Shown one piece after another: positions 42,821 through 54,604 of a stretch of 64,000 bases of DNA; within the stretch, counting starts at the first letter, position 1; the number at the start of each line of letters is the position of its first letter. The notes beneath the pieces are model-generated. The model was not told where the DNA came from, did no database searches, and saw nothing but the letters and a program-made list of their open reading frames with translations. The stretch spans positions 24,777,792 through 24,841,791 of the forward strand of contig OZ038456.1 of assembly GCA_964036195.1 (NCBI GenBank). The letters run 5' to 3'. Position numbers and translations under genes: made by a program. Source of the stretch: Sphaerolaimus hirsutus. Its lineage: Eukaryota; Nematoda; Chromadorea; Monhysterida; Sphaerolaimidae.

Positions 42821-43053
42821 AAAAGAATGACTGTGTTACGTTATAACATGGTTTATACCATCTACATTATTATTAAACTCTGTAGACTATTATACATGGT
42901 GATTTTTGTCACATTTTTCAATGTCTGCGTACATTATTAGTACTGTGAGTTCAAATTATTTCTTGCGAAAATTGCCCCCCCCCCCTCAAAATACCCCCCT
43001 CAAAGTTCTCACTCTGAAACAAAACCCTGGGGGTATTTTGAGGAAATATGGTA
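42821..43053. mobile_element. Right half of the MITE interrupted by the 12.6-kb element
   Basis: It resumes the family core (TTATAACATGGTTTATACCA, then TGTCTGCGTACATTATTAGT), has C-tracts, and ends GAGGAAATATGGTA. Confidence 0.85.
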
Positions 43054-43288
43054 AAAATGCTAAAATGAGGTTCTGGGGAGGCTGTGGATTCTGAAAGAGC
43101 ACATTCTCAGCTTCACAAGGGTACAAAACATAGCCATTACATCTCCTTAGTAACAACCTCAAATGCTACGCAATCTCCACATGTCCACCACAAAATGAGC
43201 CTGTTTTGGTTTATTAGGTATACCGTATAAGGTCATAATGGTAACCCTACTAAAATGTCTCATGGAAATGAAACAAAACAGTCCTGAT

Positions 43289-44539
43289 TAGTGATGGAAA
43301 AAGCGCCAGGCTTTTGGCGCCAAGCGCCAAAAGCACCATGGCGCTTTTCAGACCTCGGCGCCAAGCGCCAATGGTGCCAGAGCAAAATGGCGCCAAGCGC
43401 CAAAAGCGCCATGGCGCTTTTCTGGACCACGGCGCCAAGCGCCAACGGCGCCAGGAGGCTATGGCGCCAAGCGCCAATGGCGCCAGCGCCAAAGCGAATG
43501 CACTTCTTTGTGATGCATTGCATAGGCAGTTCATGGTGTCGTAAATGTGTTCCTTACTATTGCTTTGTGTGAGCTATATCACTTTCCAAAACATAATTGC
43601 ATTATCCCACAGTATACCTAAGTGCTTTTTGCTGCCAAAAAGCTCATACTAGGGATGGGAAAACGTTTTTTAATGACCCTGTTTTTTAAAAAAAGCTGTG
43701 TTTTTAAAAACCGTTTTTGTAAGTCACCAGATATGGTTATGAGTTAACATAAATATGCAGGTATGTCAGTCAAGTGGCTGTACCTTCTGATGTAATTTAT
43801 AGCCATAGAATGGATGTGGAACCATGGGATAGCATTATAAAACGAGATAGGTACCATGGAGCTTTCTGTCAGAAATATTAATTCTTGTTTCGAGTCATGT
43901 CTGTCGAATGGGTGGCGAACTTGTCCGGGAAGGTGTTTATGCCCCACAAACGCTAGTTGACTGGCTCCGATCCCAATTTAAGGCTTGCGTTTGAACTTCG
44001 TTCGTCAGCTCGTCAGCAAGTTTTGAATCGGGATCGGGACCTGTCGACATTTGTTGTCGATGTCAACAAGCATGTGTAGGGCCAATGTGGGATGGATATT
44101 ACATACTACACTAATATGTTTATAACAGCATATTATTGGACAATAGCATGAGCAAATGGAAGCTTTTACACCAAAAATGCCTCAAAATGCACCTACAATG
44201 CTATAATGTTATTCCAGAGTACCAGAGCCATTCTATTTCCGTATGTAACATCACAAAGTGACACCACGTGTGTGATATAACTATGTGTTGTACCCTGCGC
44301 GTTTTTCACTGTCTGGCGGTGGCGCTTTTTTGGCGCTTTTTTAAATGCTAGCGCCAAGCGCCAATAGCGCCAGAGCATGTTAGCGCCAAGCGCCAAAAGC
44401 GCCATGGCGCTTTTGGGACTAGCGGCGCCAAGCGCCACTGGCGCCAAACCAAAATGGCGCCAAGCGCCAAAAGCGCCATGGCGCTTTTTGCTTTGGCGCT
44501 AGCGCCAGGCGCCAGCGCCATGGCGCTTTTCCATCACTA
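43289..44539. mobile_element. hAT-like element with GCGCC palindrome arrays
   Basis: The ends are TAGTGATGGAAAAAGCGCC and its complement GGCGCTTTTCCATCACTA. The flanks carry a perfect 8-bp duplication GTCCTGAT at 43281-43288 and 44540-44547. Each subterminal region (43300-43495 and 44310-44525) is an array of short palindromes around GGCGCCAAGCGCC and AAAGCGCCATGGCGCTTT. The middle has no transposase, so it is non-autonomous. The Ala/Pro-rich ORFs here come from the repeat itself. Confidence 0.88.
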
Positions 44540-44547
44540 GTCCTGAT

Positions 44548-45028
44548 CCCAATAGTGTAAAATTAATCCTGTTTTAACCCGGATAGCCAGTGCTTTCCAC
44601 AGTTAATAGTTTAAAGTACCAAACTTCTTTTCTAAGTATATATAAACATAAAGTATTTATTTTCGCTCACCCACAACCACAAGTACCGAAAATACAATAT
44701 ATTTTTTTACTTTACTCACAAGTAAATGTGAGTAAAATACTTTTTCCCCAGAAAATGTAAAAGTGAGTATTTCTGAGAAATTTTGCTGCAATTTTTTTGC
44801 CAAATACCAGATTAATTGTTTGTACCGCAGCTGTGAATGCCGGTGCATTGAAATTGCTACCTCCGTGGGTGGCCGCGTTCTATTCCTGCAGCCTGATGGC
44901 ACGCTATGAATTGGGCACTGCGTACTTAGTGACAGAAAAGCTGGCGGATTAGCATTTTGGTGATATGTTTGGATAATATCGATTTTTATTATCCTTAAGT
45001 AGTGCTACCAATAACACAGCAAAAAAAA
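44548..45028. other. Degenerate hAT-like MITE and spacer
   Basis: 44590-44790 carries the TAAAGTACCAAACTT / GTAAATGTGAGTAAA words of the CAGAGTTGTT family. No gene is seen. Confidence 0.45.
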
Positions 45029-46945
45029 GGCTATTTACATAGGCCCCAGACGGGGACCAGTCCCCGGAAAAAATAAAAATTTTCAAAAGTCAATAATTGG
45101 TGTGTATGGGTTGTTTGCATATTAATTAGGTGAATTAACACCAAATTAGCATGCACAATGTTACTGCAAGTCGGTTACACACACCGATGCATATTTTTTT
45201 GGGTGGTGTATAAATTTAGTTTGGTTTGTCTCAAATTTGGCATGTGTGTACTCCTTCGTTTAGTGAGTTTGCATGCCAAATTTTAGCTTGGAGCGGTTAG
45301 TGAGTCGTATTTTATCTACACTTTGATTTTTGTCGATCACTGTATTTTTGTATAGTGATCAAAATCCCACAGGGGACCGGTCCCCAGTGACAATAGAAAT
45401 GGCCTGACCGGGGCCAAACATCCCTGGTGAGAAATTTTCTTTTCAGTAAAAATTCATTGTTTACTGACTGTCGGCGACAAAAATTCATTGTTTACTGAAA
45501 AAAAAAAATTTCTCTGTCGGACGTTTGTCCCTGGTTGGGGCCATTTCTATTGCCGCCAGGGACCGGTCCCTGGTGGGATTTCGATCACTGTACAAAAATA
45601 CAGTGATCGATTAAAATCAAAGTGTAATCAAAATACAACTCACTAACTGCTCTGAGCTAAAATTTGGCATGCACCAGGCTGGCCGTGACGGAACCACTTT
45701 AAGGCATAAACGCGTTACGCGCTGCCTTAAAGGGTTTACCAATCGGCAAGCGTGCAGTGGCACATGCATGAGCGCGCATCCACTCGCGGAACCACGCCGC
45801 TTAACGGGGTTCCCAAAATATAAACATGCAGGCGCGTGCGCACAAAAGTGTTTGCGGTCTGGAAACCCTCTGCTAAAGTGTTTCCATGACCGCAAGCGCT
45901 TTAAGAAAATCATAAACGCGCTGGAATCACGCGCGTTGAGTGATAAAAAATTGATTATTGATCGATTGTATAAATTTACGTGGCAGACCGCGCCGCGCGC
46001 GAAGTATGCGCAGAATACGACCATAATTGATTGAATGAAAACTTATGATAAATGTAGTAATTTATTATTCCGTAGTAAAAACAAAATATTATGATGAAAA
46101 ACTGTATGCTATTTGGTTCATTTTTCAGATGGGTTATGGTAGGTTTCCATACTAAGTTAGATGTCTGCCAAGGTATATAAGGGGCACAATTCAATTCGAT
46201 TCAAGAATGTTATTTGGGATCTGACGGGTTTAATCATACTCAGGAAATCATAAATTGGGTCCAACGTTCATAAATAAATTTATACCTACATTGACAAGAA
46301 GAAATCAAATTTTTCAACGGTGGGAAAATGTAATTTGAAGCATTTGTTTTTTTTTCAAATTGCAATTTATATGGTAGATTCCACAGTATAATGTGCTGTC
46401 AACGCAATTTCAGAATATTTCGTTTTTGCTATGGAAATATGATTTACAAAATTTATCACAAGATTTCATTCATGAAATTGTGGTAGGATTCAGTGAATAC
46501 TTTGCGGTCCGCCGAGTATATACATATGTAATTTGATGTGGGGGATATTTATATCCGAATATGTTATGTGGCTGCAACCATCTGTCTGATGCACGCCGCC
46601 AGCCAAACAATTACGTCACAAAATTTTAGAATTATTATTTTATTAGAAATGTCGCGAAATTTTAGAATTATTATTTCATTAGAAATTGTGTCGCGGGAAA
46701 GTAGTCGATACAATGAAAGCAGAGGCGGAAAAGTGTGGCAGACCCTATGGCCATTTATGTATCCCTCATAACCCTATAACCCTCATTTTTATAACCGTTT
46801 TTATACCATCACTAGGACTAGCGTAGCATATTCACCTACATCATACGCGCGAGTATCTATATAGGCTAGGAAATAACCAGAGTTGTTGAAAGTACCGAAC
46901 TTTTTTCAAAGTATACATAAACTCAATGTATTTCATGTGTTGCAA

Positions 46946-47231
46946 ATAGCATTCCAAAAATCTCTGGGAGATTTATATTTCAAAAATATATTTTAATATA
47001 AAAAAATTCTCTTATTTAATTATACTTTCTCCAGTTTTTTTTCCAGAGAGATTTTATTACATTTTATTTATGAGAAAAAAATATAATTAAATCTCACATT
47101 GATATTTATTTATATTTTCTCAGCGTTGTTTTCAGAGAGATTAAATTATATTTTCTTTTTTGACAGATTTTCGGAGATTATATTCAATTATATTTTTTGA
47201 AAATCACCCATTTTTTGGAATGCTAATTGCA
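46946..47231. mobile_element. Nested foldback MITE with GCATTCCAAAAA ends
   Basis: AATAGCATTCCAAAAA at the left is matched by TTTTTTGGAATGCTAATT at the right. Internal arms with AGATTTAATTATA-type words are inverted. No ORF. Confidence 0.55.
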
Positions 47232-47754
47232 AACGTGGTGCCACCCCAATCCCCAGCGATAACTTTGATGTTCCTGTTTTATGCAGGGTGGCCCAAAATG
47301 CAGTTTCAATCATAAATGTGGGAACTTTTAATTTTTTTTATGATTATTTGGTTGTGTTCATATAGTTATTTTTGTGATGTGCAATTAGTGCCAAAGAAAG
47401 TTTGTTTTTCAAACAATATTTTTCAATATAATCTCAGAAAATCTCACAAACAAACAAAATATAATGAAACCTCTCTGAAAAAAATGCTGAGAAAATATGC
47501 CAAGGGGGGTTTATAAGTTCATAGTGTCCATTTTGAGGGGGGTATTTTTGAGGGGGGTATTTTAAGTAAATACGGTAGCCTTTTTTAGTTTTCCTCTTAT
47601 TTGAAAAATATAAATCTCTGAAATAAAGATTTATAAAGATTTATTGAATAAACTCTATAAATATTTTTTGAATACTTTGTTTCTGGGCCACACTGGAAAA
47701 TTGTGGTTTTGGTAATGCAGTCACACTATATTCACAGTGCTAAAACAATGCATA

Positions 47755-48110
47755 CAGGGTGGTTCAATTGTGCATTTTGAAAAACATTTTGAACATTTTA
47801 ATGCTTTTCCAGATTTAAAAATATGCTTTCCTACAATGATTTGATATCTGGAAGATATTAACGACTTTATCATCTAAATTTTCATCTATATAAAGTCATT
47901 GACAATTTTTAAAAGCTATGTAATTAAGTGAATTTTTCTGCCTTTTATCAATCAGGGTGGAGTTTATTCATCATATTATCTGTGCAAAACATGACCAATG
48001 TAAAATGTTTTGCAATGTAGTTTTAGAATAGTCAATGTAATGTAAAATTTTTTGAAATTACAGCATAAAGTGAAACTTTCTGAAATGTATTTGTTATTTG
48101 AGACACCCTG
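47755..48110. mobile_element. Mariner-like MITE, CAGGGTG TIRs, TA duplication
   Basis: The element reads CATA|CAGGGTGGTTCAA at the left and GAGACACCCTG|TATG at the right. TA duplications on both sides are typical of Tc1/mariner elements. It is 356 bp with no transposase. Confidence 0.65.
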
Positions 48111-49208
48111 TATGCCCACTATATGGTTCACTCACTGGTCAGATAATGCAACTGCATAATCCCTAGCAGAGGCGGGTAAATTTTTTTATAAATAATGTTT
48201 AGATAATTCAATATACCCATTTAATTCAATGTATGAAAATTGACTTCCATTTTCTTGAAAAAATTCGATAATGTAAATTTGTTAAAATAAGATAATGTTC
48301 CCGCTAATTGGCACCGATTTTTTCACTCTGTTTGCATCATTAGCATCAATATGCATTAACGTGGCAATAAGAATGAAATTAATCGATCGCGGAGTATCGC
48401 AGCGCACGCGCAGCGCGAAGTATCTACAAAGGCTAGGAAATAACGCACTCTATGATTCAATGAACCAATGATCCGTATCATATGTTTTCCATTTTGCAGG
48501 GCATTTTCCATGACTTTTGACAGTTTGCATGACATTTGACATTTGACAGGGCTTGTTACAGGGTTTGGGAGTATGGATTTGGGGTAATTAAGATTTTATT
48601 TGATAGTTATCAAAACGATGCTCAAATTGACATGGAAATATTTTGACAAATCGAGTTGACACTAAATTCAGTTGACATCCAGTGTGTTTGGCGCGCAAAA
48701 AATATGAACATGCAAAAATATTTGAATGATCAATAACAAATTGCCATTGATCGTTAAAGCGATTCCCGGCTGCAAACACGCAGCAAATTTTATGCGCACG
48801 CGATTCCAAGACGGGAGACGCGTGCGCCTAAAGGGTTTCCCCCCCCCGCAAGCGCGCAGGTGGCACATGCGCTGCGCGACTGCGGCCCGGGAACCACGCG
48901 CGCTAAAGGGTTTCCCCCCCACAAACACTTTAGTGTGCGGCCGTTAAAGCGCTTGCGGTTTTGGCGGGCGCGCAGTGATAAACGCGCTGGAAACACTATG
49001 CGTTTCCGGCGCGGACAGCCTGGCATGCACCCCCCAAAAAAATATGCATCAGAGTGTGTAACCGATTTGCAGAAAGTTTCTGCATCCTAATTTGGTGTTT
49101 ATTAACCTAGTTAACATGCAAACAACCCACACATACCAATGATCGACTTTTGAAAAGTTTTATTTTTTGCCGGGAACCGGTCCCCGGCCGGGGCCTATGT
49201 AAATAGCC

Positions 49209-49744
49209 AAAAAAACAGGTGTATGGATTTGCGGTTAAGCGTTGTGAAGTGTCTTCACGCCAACACTTCACGGTGCTCACGAAGCGCGCTGGCGCTTCCA
49301 CGTACACTGAAGCGCTCGATGAAGGTAGGTGAAACGTGCGCAGGACACTTCACCCAGAACTTTTCGTGGTACCGGTGGAAACCCACTCATTCGCACGCGT
49401 CCAGCCCGCTTTCCGAATGCAGCCATTTCCGGCGCCATCGATAACAATGGCGCCAGGTGCCAAATTTGCACCAGTGAAGAATGGCGCCGAAAGCCAAGGC
49501 CAACGGAAGGGTGCCAACATGACGCCATTCCCAATAATAGCGCCAGGCGCCAGATGGTGCCAAAAAAGGGCACCAGTGCCATGGCGCCATTTCATCGCTA
49601 AATGACAAAATGATGAACAGACAGTATTTTTGAACATTTTAAGACTTGATTTGTGTAAGAAATGAACTAAACGTCTGTGCATAGATGTTCGGTCTGGGCT
49701 GGATCCGATTTTATTTTTTGATGAATTTTTGCATCGGCCATCAG
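49209..49744. repeat. Spacer with a GCGCC/GGTGCC repeat patch
   Basis: 49428-49600 is a diverged GGCGCC array (AACAATGGCGCCAGGTGCC, ATAGCGCCAGGCGCC) related to the hAT-like family at 43289 but without clean ends. 49215-49320 has inverted GAAGTGT and GAAGCGC words. No gene. Confidence 0.5.
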
Positions 49745-49864
49745 GAGTACATGAATTCAAGTAAAGTTAGGTGCGGAAGTTGTGCCGATCTTTTCTGCCA
49801 CTGTGAAGGTACGAAGGGGAACAGAGATGGATTCAATGGGTCAATGAGACGTATGGATACGTTG
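49745..49864 (+). CDS. Possible internal exon with Cys cluster
   Basis: An acceptor-like CGGCCATCAG|GAGTAC and a consensus donor ACGTTG|GTAAGTG bound a 120-nt open segment with the motif VRCGSCADLFCHCEGTKG. Four Cys in CxxC...CxC spacing and balanced composition differ from the surrounding repeats, so this could be one exon of a host gene. With no second exon in view it stays a weak call. Confidence 0.25.
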
Positions 49865-50949
49865 GTAAGTGTTACAAAGAACACTGATAATTTCATTATT
49901 TGAGATTAGAATTGCATGGAATTTCATCTATCATATTTGCTCGAATTGTCTCACTTTGAATTGAACCCCCCCCCCCCCCCGAAACACCCCCATGTCTGAG
50001 CGAGCTGGGGGAGTTATTAACCCCCCTCGAAATACTCCCCATTTCGAATGATGTAGATCATGTATGCAATCTGTATGATGTATTTTAATTGCTGCCAGTG
50101 CCAATTTGCATCACAGCTACGCAAGCCTAGTTAGTTAGATACCATATTTCTTCAATAGAACAGCATACCTCTAATAGAAGGGCATTTCGGGCAACGATAT
50201 GCATGTATGTAACCCCACACCTTTGATCAATCCAACTTTCAAACTTTTCTGATGCACAGAATTGAGATGAAACAAACAGCGAAATCTATTTGCAGAATCG
50301 AGTGAAGTGCACGCATGTCGGATGAAAATGACAGCCATGGTGGAGAGTGTTTTTCCAGCTAATTCACTACCACACGCCAGCATATACATTATACGTTGCC
50401 TCCAACCTCCTATACCTTGTATACAATGAATGTTCATTGTAAAAATGACGAAAAAAACAATCTATGATGAATGATGCCTCATGACGGAAAAATCATAATC
50501 ATTGGGTGATCTTAAGAAAATATAATTTTAAAAATGTGTAAACAATCCCCCAAAACATTAAATATACCTAGACACATTATTTTTAATGGAAAACAAAGAG
50601 TATAAAAAAGGTAAAACAATTTTCAGCTGTAGGAAAATGAAAAGCGGAAAGGTAAAACAAATCCTGTCGAAAAGTGGAAACATAACAGAAATGTAAATTT
50701 GAAACCCTAGCTGTACATGATGAGTGCACTCGCAGCTGGCGCGTTGATGGTGAAAGGTGCATGACCAGTCATTTGGGCTGGACCCAGTGGACAAGTGGCA
50801 GTGCGAAATACCGCAGTACATCCACGAGGCTGTGCTCAAAGTCAGTTCACTTTGTCACTTCATTGGTTGGATGGAATGCACTTTCAAAAGACCCGTGTGT
50901 ATAAACAAAAGTATATAAAGGCTTAAGCAATAAACATAAGCAATGAGCA
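49865..50949. other. Intergenic with MITE fragments
   Basis: 49940-50160 includes partial TACCGTATTT-type material with a C-tract and a start of the TTCTTCAATAGAA family (50145). The rest is AT-rich with no recognised gene. Confidence 0.45.
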
Positions 50950-51105
50950 TACCGTATTTCCTCGAAATACCCCCTGGGGATTTATTTTTTAGAGGGGGAA
51001 GATTGAGGGGGGTTAAACAAGGGGGGATATTTTGAGGGAGGTGGTTATTTCTTTGCCAGAAATTTTTTGAACACACAGTACTAATTTGTTGTTTGTAACC
51101 AGGAT
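50950..51105. mobile_element. Truncated TACCGTATTTCC-family MITE
   Basis: It starts TACCGTATTTCCTCGAAATA and has G-tracts, then is lost at about 51105 where AT-rich sequence begins. Confidence 0.6.
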
Positions 51106-51195
51106 TGGTTTTATAAAAATTATTTGTATACAAATTGTAAAAAATTGTGATAAAATGTATTTTATTTTAATTTTATTCTTGTTTCATTTTATTTT

Positions 51196-51971
51196 GGCTA
51201 TTTACACAGGTCCCGGCCGGGGACCAGTCCCCAGCAAAAAATAAATTTTTTCAAAAGTCTATAATTGGCGTGTATGGGTTGATTGCATGTAAATTAGGCT
51301 AATTAACACCATATTTGCATGCACAAAATTTCTGCAACACGGTTACACACACCCATGCATATTTTTTTGTGGTGTGTAAATTTATTTTGATTTGGCTCAA
51401 ATTTAGCATGTGTGTACTCCTCCGCTTAGTGAGTTTGCATGCCAAATTTCAGCTCAGGGCGATTAGTGACTCCTATTTTATTTACACTTTAATTTTCATC
51501 AATCACTGTATTTCTGTATAGTGATCAAAATCCTGCTGGGGACCGGTCCCCGACAATGTCAAAATAACCTCGACTGGGGTCAAACGTCCCCGGTGAGAAA
51601 AAATTTGTTTCAGTAAACAAAGAATTTTGGTCCCCGACCGGGGACGTTTGTCCCCGTCAGGGAACCAAAAAAATTGTCCCCTGCCGAGAACAAACGTCCC
51701 CAGCAGGGGACCAAAGTCGCCCTGAGCTGAAATTTGGCATGCGAACTCACTAAGCGAAGGAGTACACACATGCCAAATTTGAGCCAAATCGAAATAAATT
51801 TACACAAACCCAAAAAAATAGCATGGGTGTTGCAGTCATTTTGTGCATGCAAATTTGGTGTTAATTAACCTAATTTACGTGCAATCAACCCATACACACC
51901 AATTACTGACTTTTGACAATTTTAATATTTTGCTGGGGACCAGTCCCCAGCCGGGACCTGTGTAAATAGCC
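51196..51971. mobile_element. Foldback GGCTATTTAC element with 9-bp duplication
   Basis: The ends are GGCTATTTACACAGGTCCC and GGGACCTGTGTAAATAGCC. TTTTATTTT flanks both sides (51187-51195, 51972-51980), a 9-bp match as in Mutator-like elements, though the bases are low complexity. The arms run most of the length, with CCGGGGACCAGTCCCC boxes near the ends and GTCCCCG boxes in the centre. Confidence 0.75.
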
Positions 51972-52890
51972 TTTTATTTTATTTTAATCCTAAAAGTCGT
52001 TAAGGCTGCGTTTACACGGATTTCGTGTGACGACAAAAAAGTTGTGTCATCACAGACATTTTTTTGATGAAAATGGCAAATTGTGTGTGTGACGACAAAT
52101 TGGCCTCACTTTTTCCAACAAATATTTTTTTGATATAATGGACTCAAAATGCCATTTTTTTCTCTGATAGTCCCATAAGTATTGTTGACACAACCTATTT
52201 ATTTGAATGTGCCATGAATTGCTTGCATTTTGCAATGACTTCTCGAGCCACTGGGTGATGGCACCCGTAGAATGTTGTCACAAGCAAAGCACGTTCACAG
52301 CTTGTGACAACAATTTTGAAACACCTGTAAATCAAATGGAATTTTTTTGAGAATTTGTCGGAATGCCTCGCTAGCGAAGCCAATTTTCATGACTCCAACA
52401 AACAAATTTGATGATTTCTAACTCCATCATTTTACAACCGATTTAGACCATTCTACACTTAAAATGACCGGGAGGACCTGTAGAATTCAATTTTGGAATC
52501 TGTTTTGTGATGCCAAACTTCCCCAGCTTATTTGATGAAGTTTTTTGAAAAATGAAAAACTTTGGGAGTTGGTGTTAGCACCAAAAGGCACTGCACTGGG
52601 TCTGGGTGGAGGTTTGAAAGTAATCATAGTGTTGTTTGTTTCTAAGTGGGCTGTACATTCAGAACCGCATATTTCTATAAATTCTCTACAGATTTTGATG
52701 GTGGGGCACTTAAAATTTTCAGATTTCATTTCTGAATGAAGCTGTAAGAATGATTACAAATGATAGCTCAAATATTAGGGTGTAAACTAAGTTTCTTATC
52801 TTTTTTGCGATCTCATACAAATATACATTCCTTGTACGTTGGCTGATTTTGAAGCCCCTTCAAGTATGTTGGGGTTTGGGGTCTGGGCTA
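51972..52890. other. Intergenic, dispersed repeats
   Basis: 52003-52400 belongs to the GTGTGACGACAAAAAA family. 52545-52740 is paralogous to 54420-54600 and 55511-55560, which together hold the filled version of one insertion site. No gene. Confidence 0.45.
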
Positions 52891-53488
52891 TGACAAATTT
52901 TTTTTTGTTTCCTTGAATAATCCCCCAGTCCCGAGATAAGGGGAGTCTAAAAAGGTGGTCATTTTCCATGGCCAATGTGAACACCAACATTTGAAGCTTG
53001 ATAAATCATCCATTTATGGGCCGTTTTTATTCATTCAACACTTAAAATGATCAAGACGATTTGTAGATTCCAGTTTTGTGGTCGCATAAGTGATGTTTAA
53101 ACTCCATGTGCTGATAAACTTAAAGCTTAAAGTAAAAAGTGCTATAACTTTTGATTGGAAAAAGATATTGATGTTTGTTTTGGCCAGATGAATTGTTTTA
53201 GTCTAAGCTATATGATAGCATGTTCTGAAAAAAGTTTTTGCCATGTTCAAAAACCGGGTAAATCAGCATACGGAGTTTAGAAATCACTAAATCAACCACA
53301 AAACTGAAACCTACAGGTCGTCTCGATCATTATAAGTATTGAATGAATAAAATTGGCACAGAAATGGCCAATTTATCAAGCTTCAAAAGTCAGTGTCCAC
53401 ATCAGCCATGGAAAATGACCACCTTTTTGTAGACCACCCTTTTCTCAGGACTGGGGGATTATTCAAGGAAACAAACATTTTTTGTTGG
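52891..53488. mobile_element. Foldback element, AAATTTTTTTTTGTTTCC arms
   Basis: The left arm (TTGTTTCCTTGAATAATCCC, then AGATAAGGGGAGTCTA) pairs with the right arm (TCTCAGGACTGGGGGATTAT, then TTCAAGGAAACAAA). Inner segments at 52965-53090 and 53285-53400 also pair. It belongs to the family of 25960-26935 and lacks the nested MITE found there. Confidence 0.75.
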
Positions 53489-53833
53489 CTGTCTTCACCC
53501 AAACCGCCCAGCTGTCTATCTATCTATCCCAGAGTCCACTCAGCTATCTATCTATCCAGAGGCAACATTTTTGATGCTTCATATCTTGATCATTTTTCAA
53601 CTGATTTAGACCATTCTACACTTAAAATGATCTGGAGAGCATGCAGAATACAATTTTGGCATCAGTTTAGTTATGCCAAGCTTCCCCATGCTGATTCAAC
53701 TAAGTTTTTAAAAATGAAAAGTTTTGATCATACTATAATTAGTGATGTTAAAGGCACTGGGAAATATGGCACCGGACCACACTGTCACCACTGCAATTCC
53801 TTAGAAACAGGGGTGGCAAAATCTTGGAGGAAA
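53489..53833. repeat. Spacer with (CTAT)n microsatellite
   Basis: 53514-53555 is CTATCTATCTAT-type repeat. The rest is AT-rich and resembles 52440-52530. No gene. Confidence 0.5.
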
Positions 53834-54604
53834 ATAAAAATAAAATAGAACATTTAAGAATAAAATAAAATAAAATGAAAATTTTCAAAATTTGGAAGAT
53901 TTAACATAAGATTTGGATACAAAACACAAGCTTTGGATACAAAAACATAAGATTTGGATACACAATTGACACTTTGCATCACATTTGTCATGACAAGTGA
54001 CACTTTGCATGACATTTTACAAATGCACTCAGCACACTCCAGTAGTCCTTGTACTGAAAATGCAAACAAATGTTATCAATAATTGTAACTTTACATTTGC
54101 AGCTAGCTCACAATACCTACTGCATGTAACTTTTGCAAAGTAATTAAAAAATTGGTACCTTTCCATGTTTAGGTCAAATAATAACTTTTTTTCTGGGCAT
54201 GCAGATTCAGATTTTTTGTAAAATTATTGTACAATTTTTGTAAAAAACTGTAAAATGGTTCATTTTTTTTATTAATGTTATTTTGGAATAAAATAAAATA
54301 AAATGAAACATGAATAAAATTAAAATAAAATACAATTTTTATACAATTTGTATACAATTTTAGTATAATGATTTTTTATAAATACAACCAACCTTGAAAA
54401 GACACCTTGGCAAAAAAGCAATTCCTTGGGGCACTAGCCAAAAAGGGCACACCACACAGGCAACAGTGCCATTCCCAAAAAAATGTCACCAGCGCTGAAG
54501 GCAAGGTGCTGGTGCTTGCACTGAATGTCACTGCACCCGGCGGAGGTTCCAATGAAATTATCAAGTTTCTTAGTAGCTGCACATTCAGAACTGCATATTT
54601 CCAT

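Larger units (their letters stand above)
45029..49208. mobile_element. 4.2-kb GGCTATTTAC-ended element, composite
   Basis: It starts GGCTATTTACATAGGCCCC and ends GGGGCCTATGTAAATAGCC. Complex inverted subterminal regions (45040-46020 and 48690-49190) share GGGGACCGGTCCCC boxes, a TTGGCATGCACC-AGGCTG word and a GC-rich stretch with AACGCGCTGGAA-like repeats. The interior is AT-rich, holds nested MITEs, and has no recognisable transposase. The flanking A-runs prevent a firm target duplication. The shorter element at 51196-51971 has the same ends. Confidence 0.65.

Noticed and set aside
43291..43572. Ala/Pro/Ser-rich ORFs in the GCGCC arrays (also at 62.8-63.1 kb)
   Set aside because: They translate the palindromic repeat units on both strands and recur wherever the repeat occurs.
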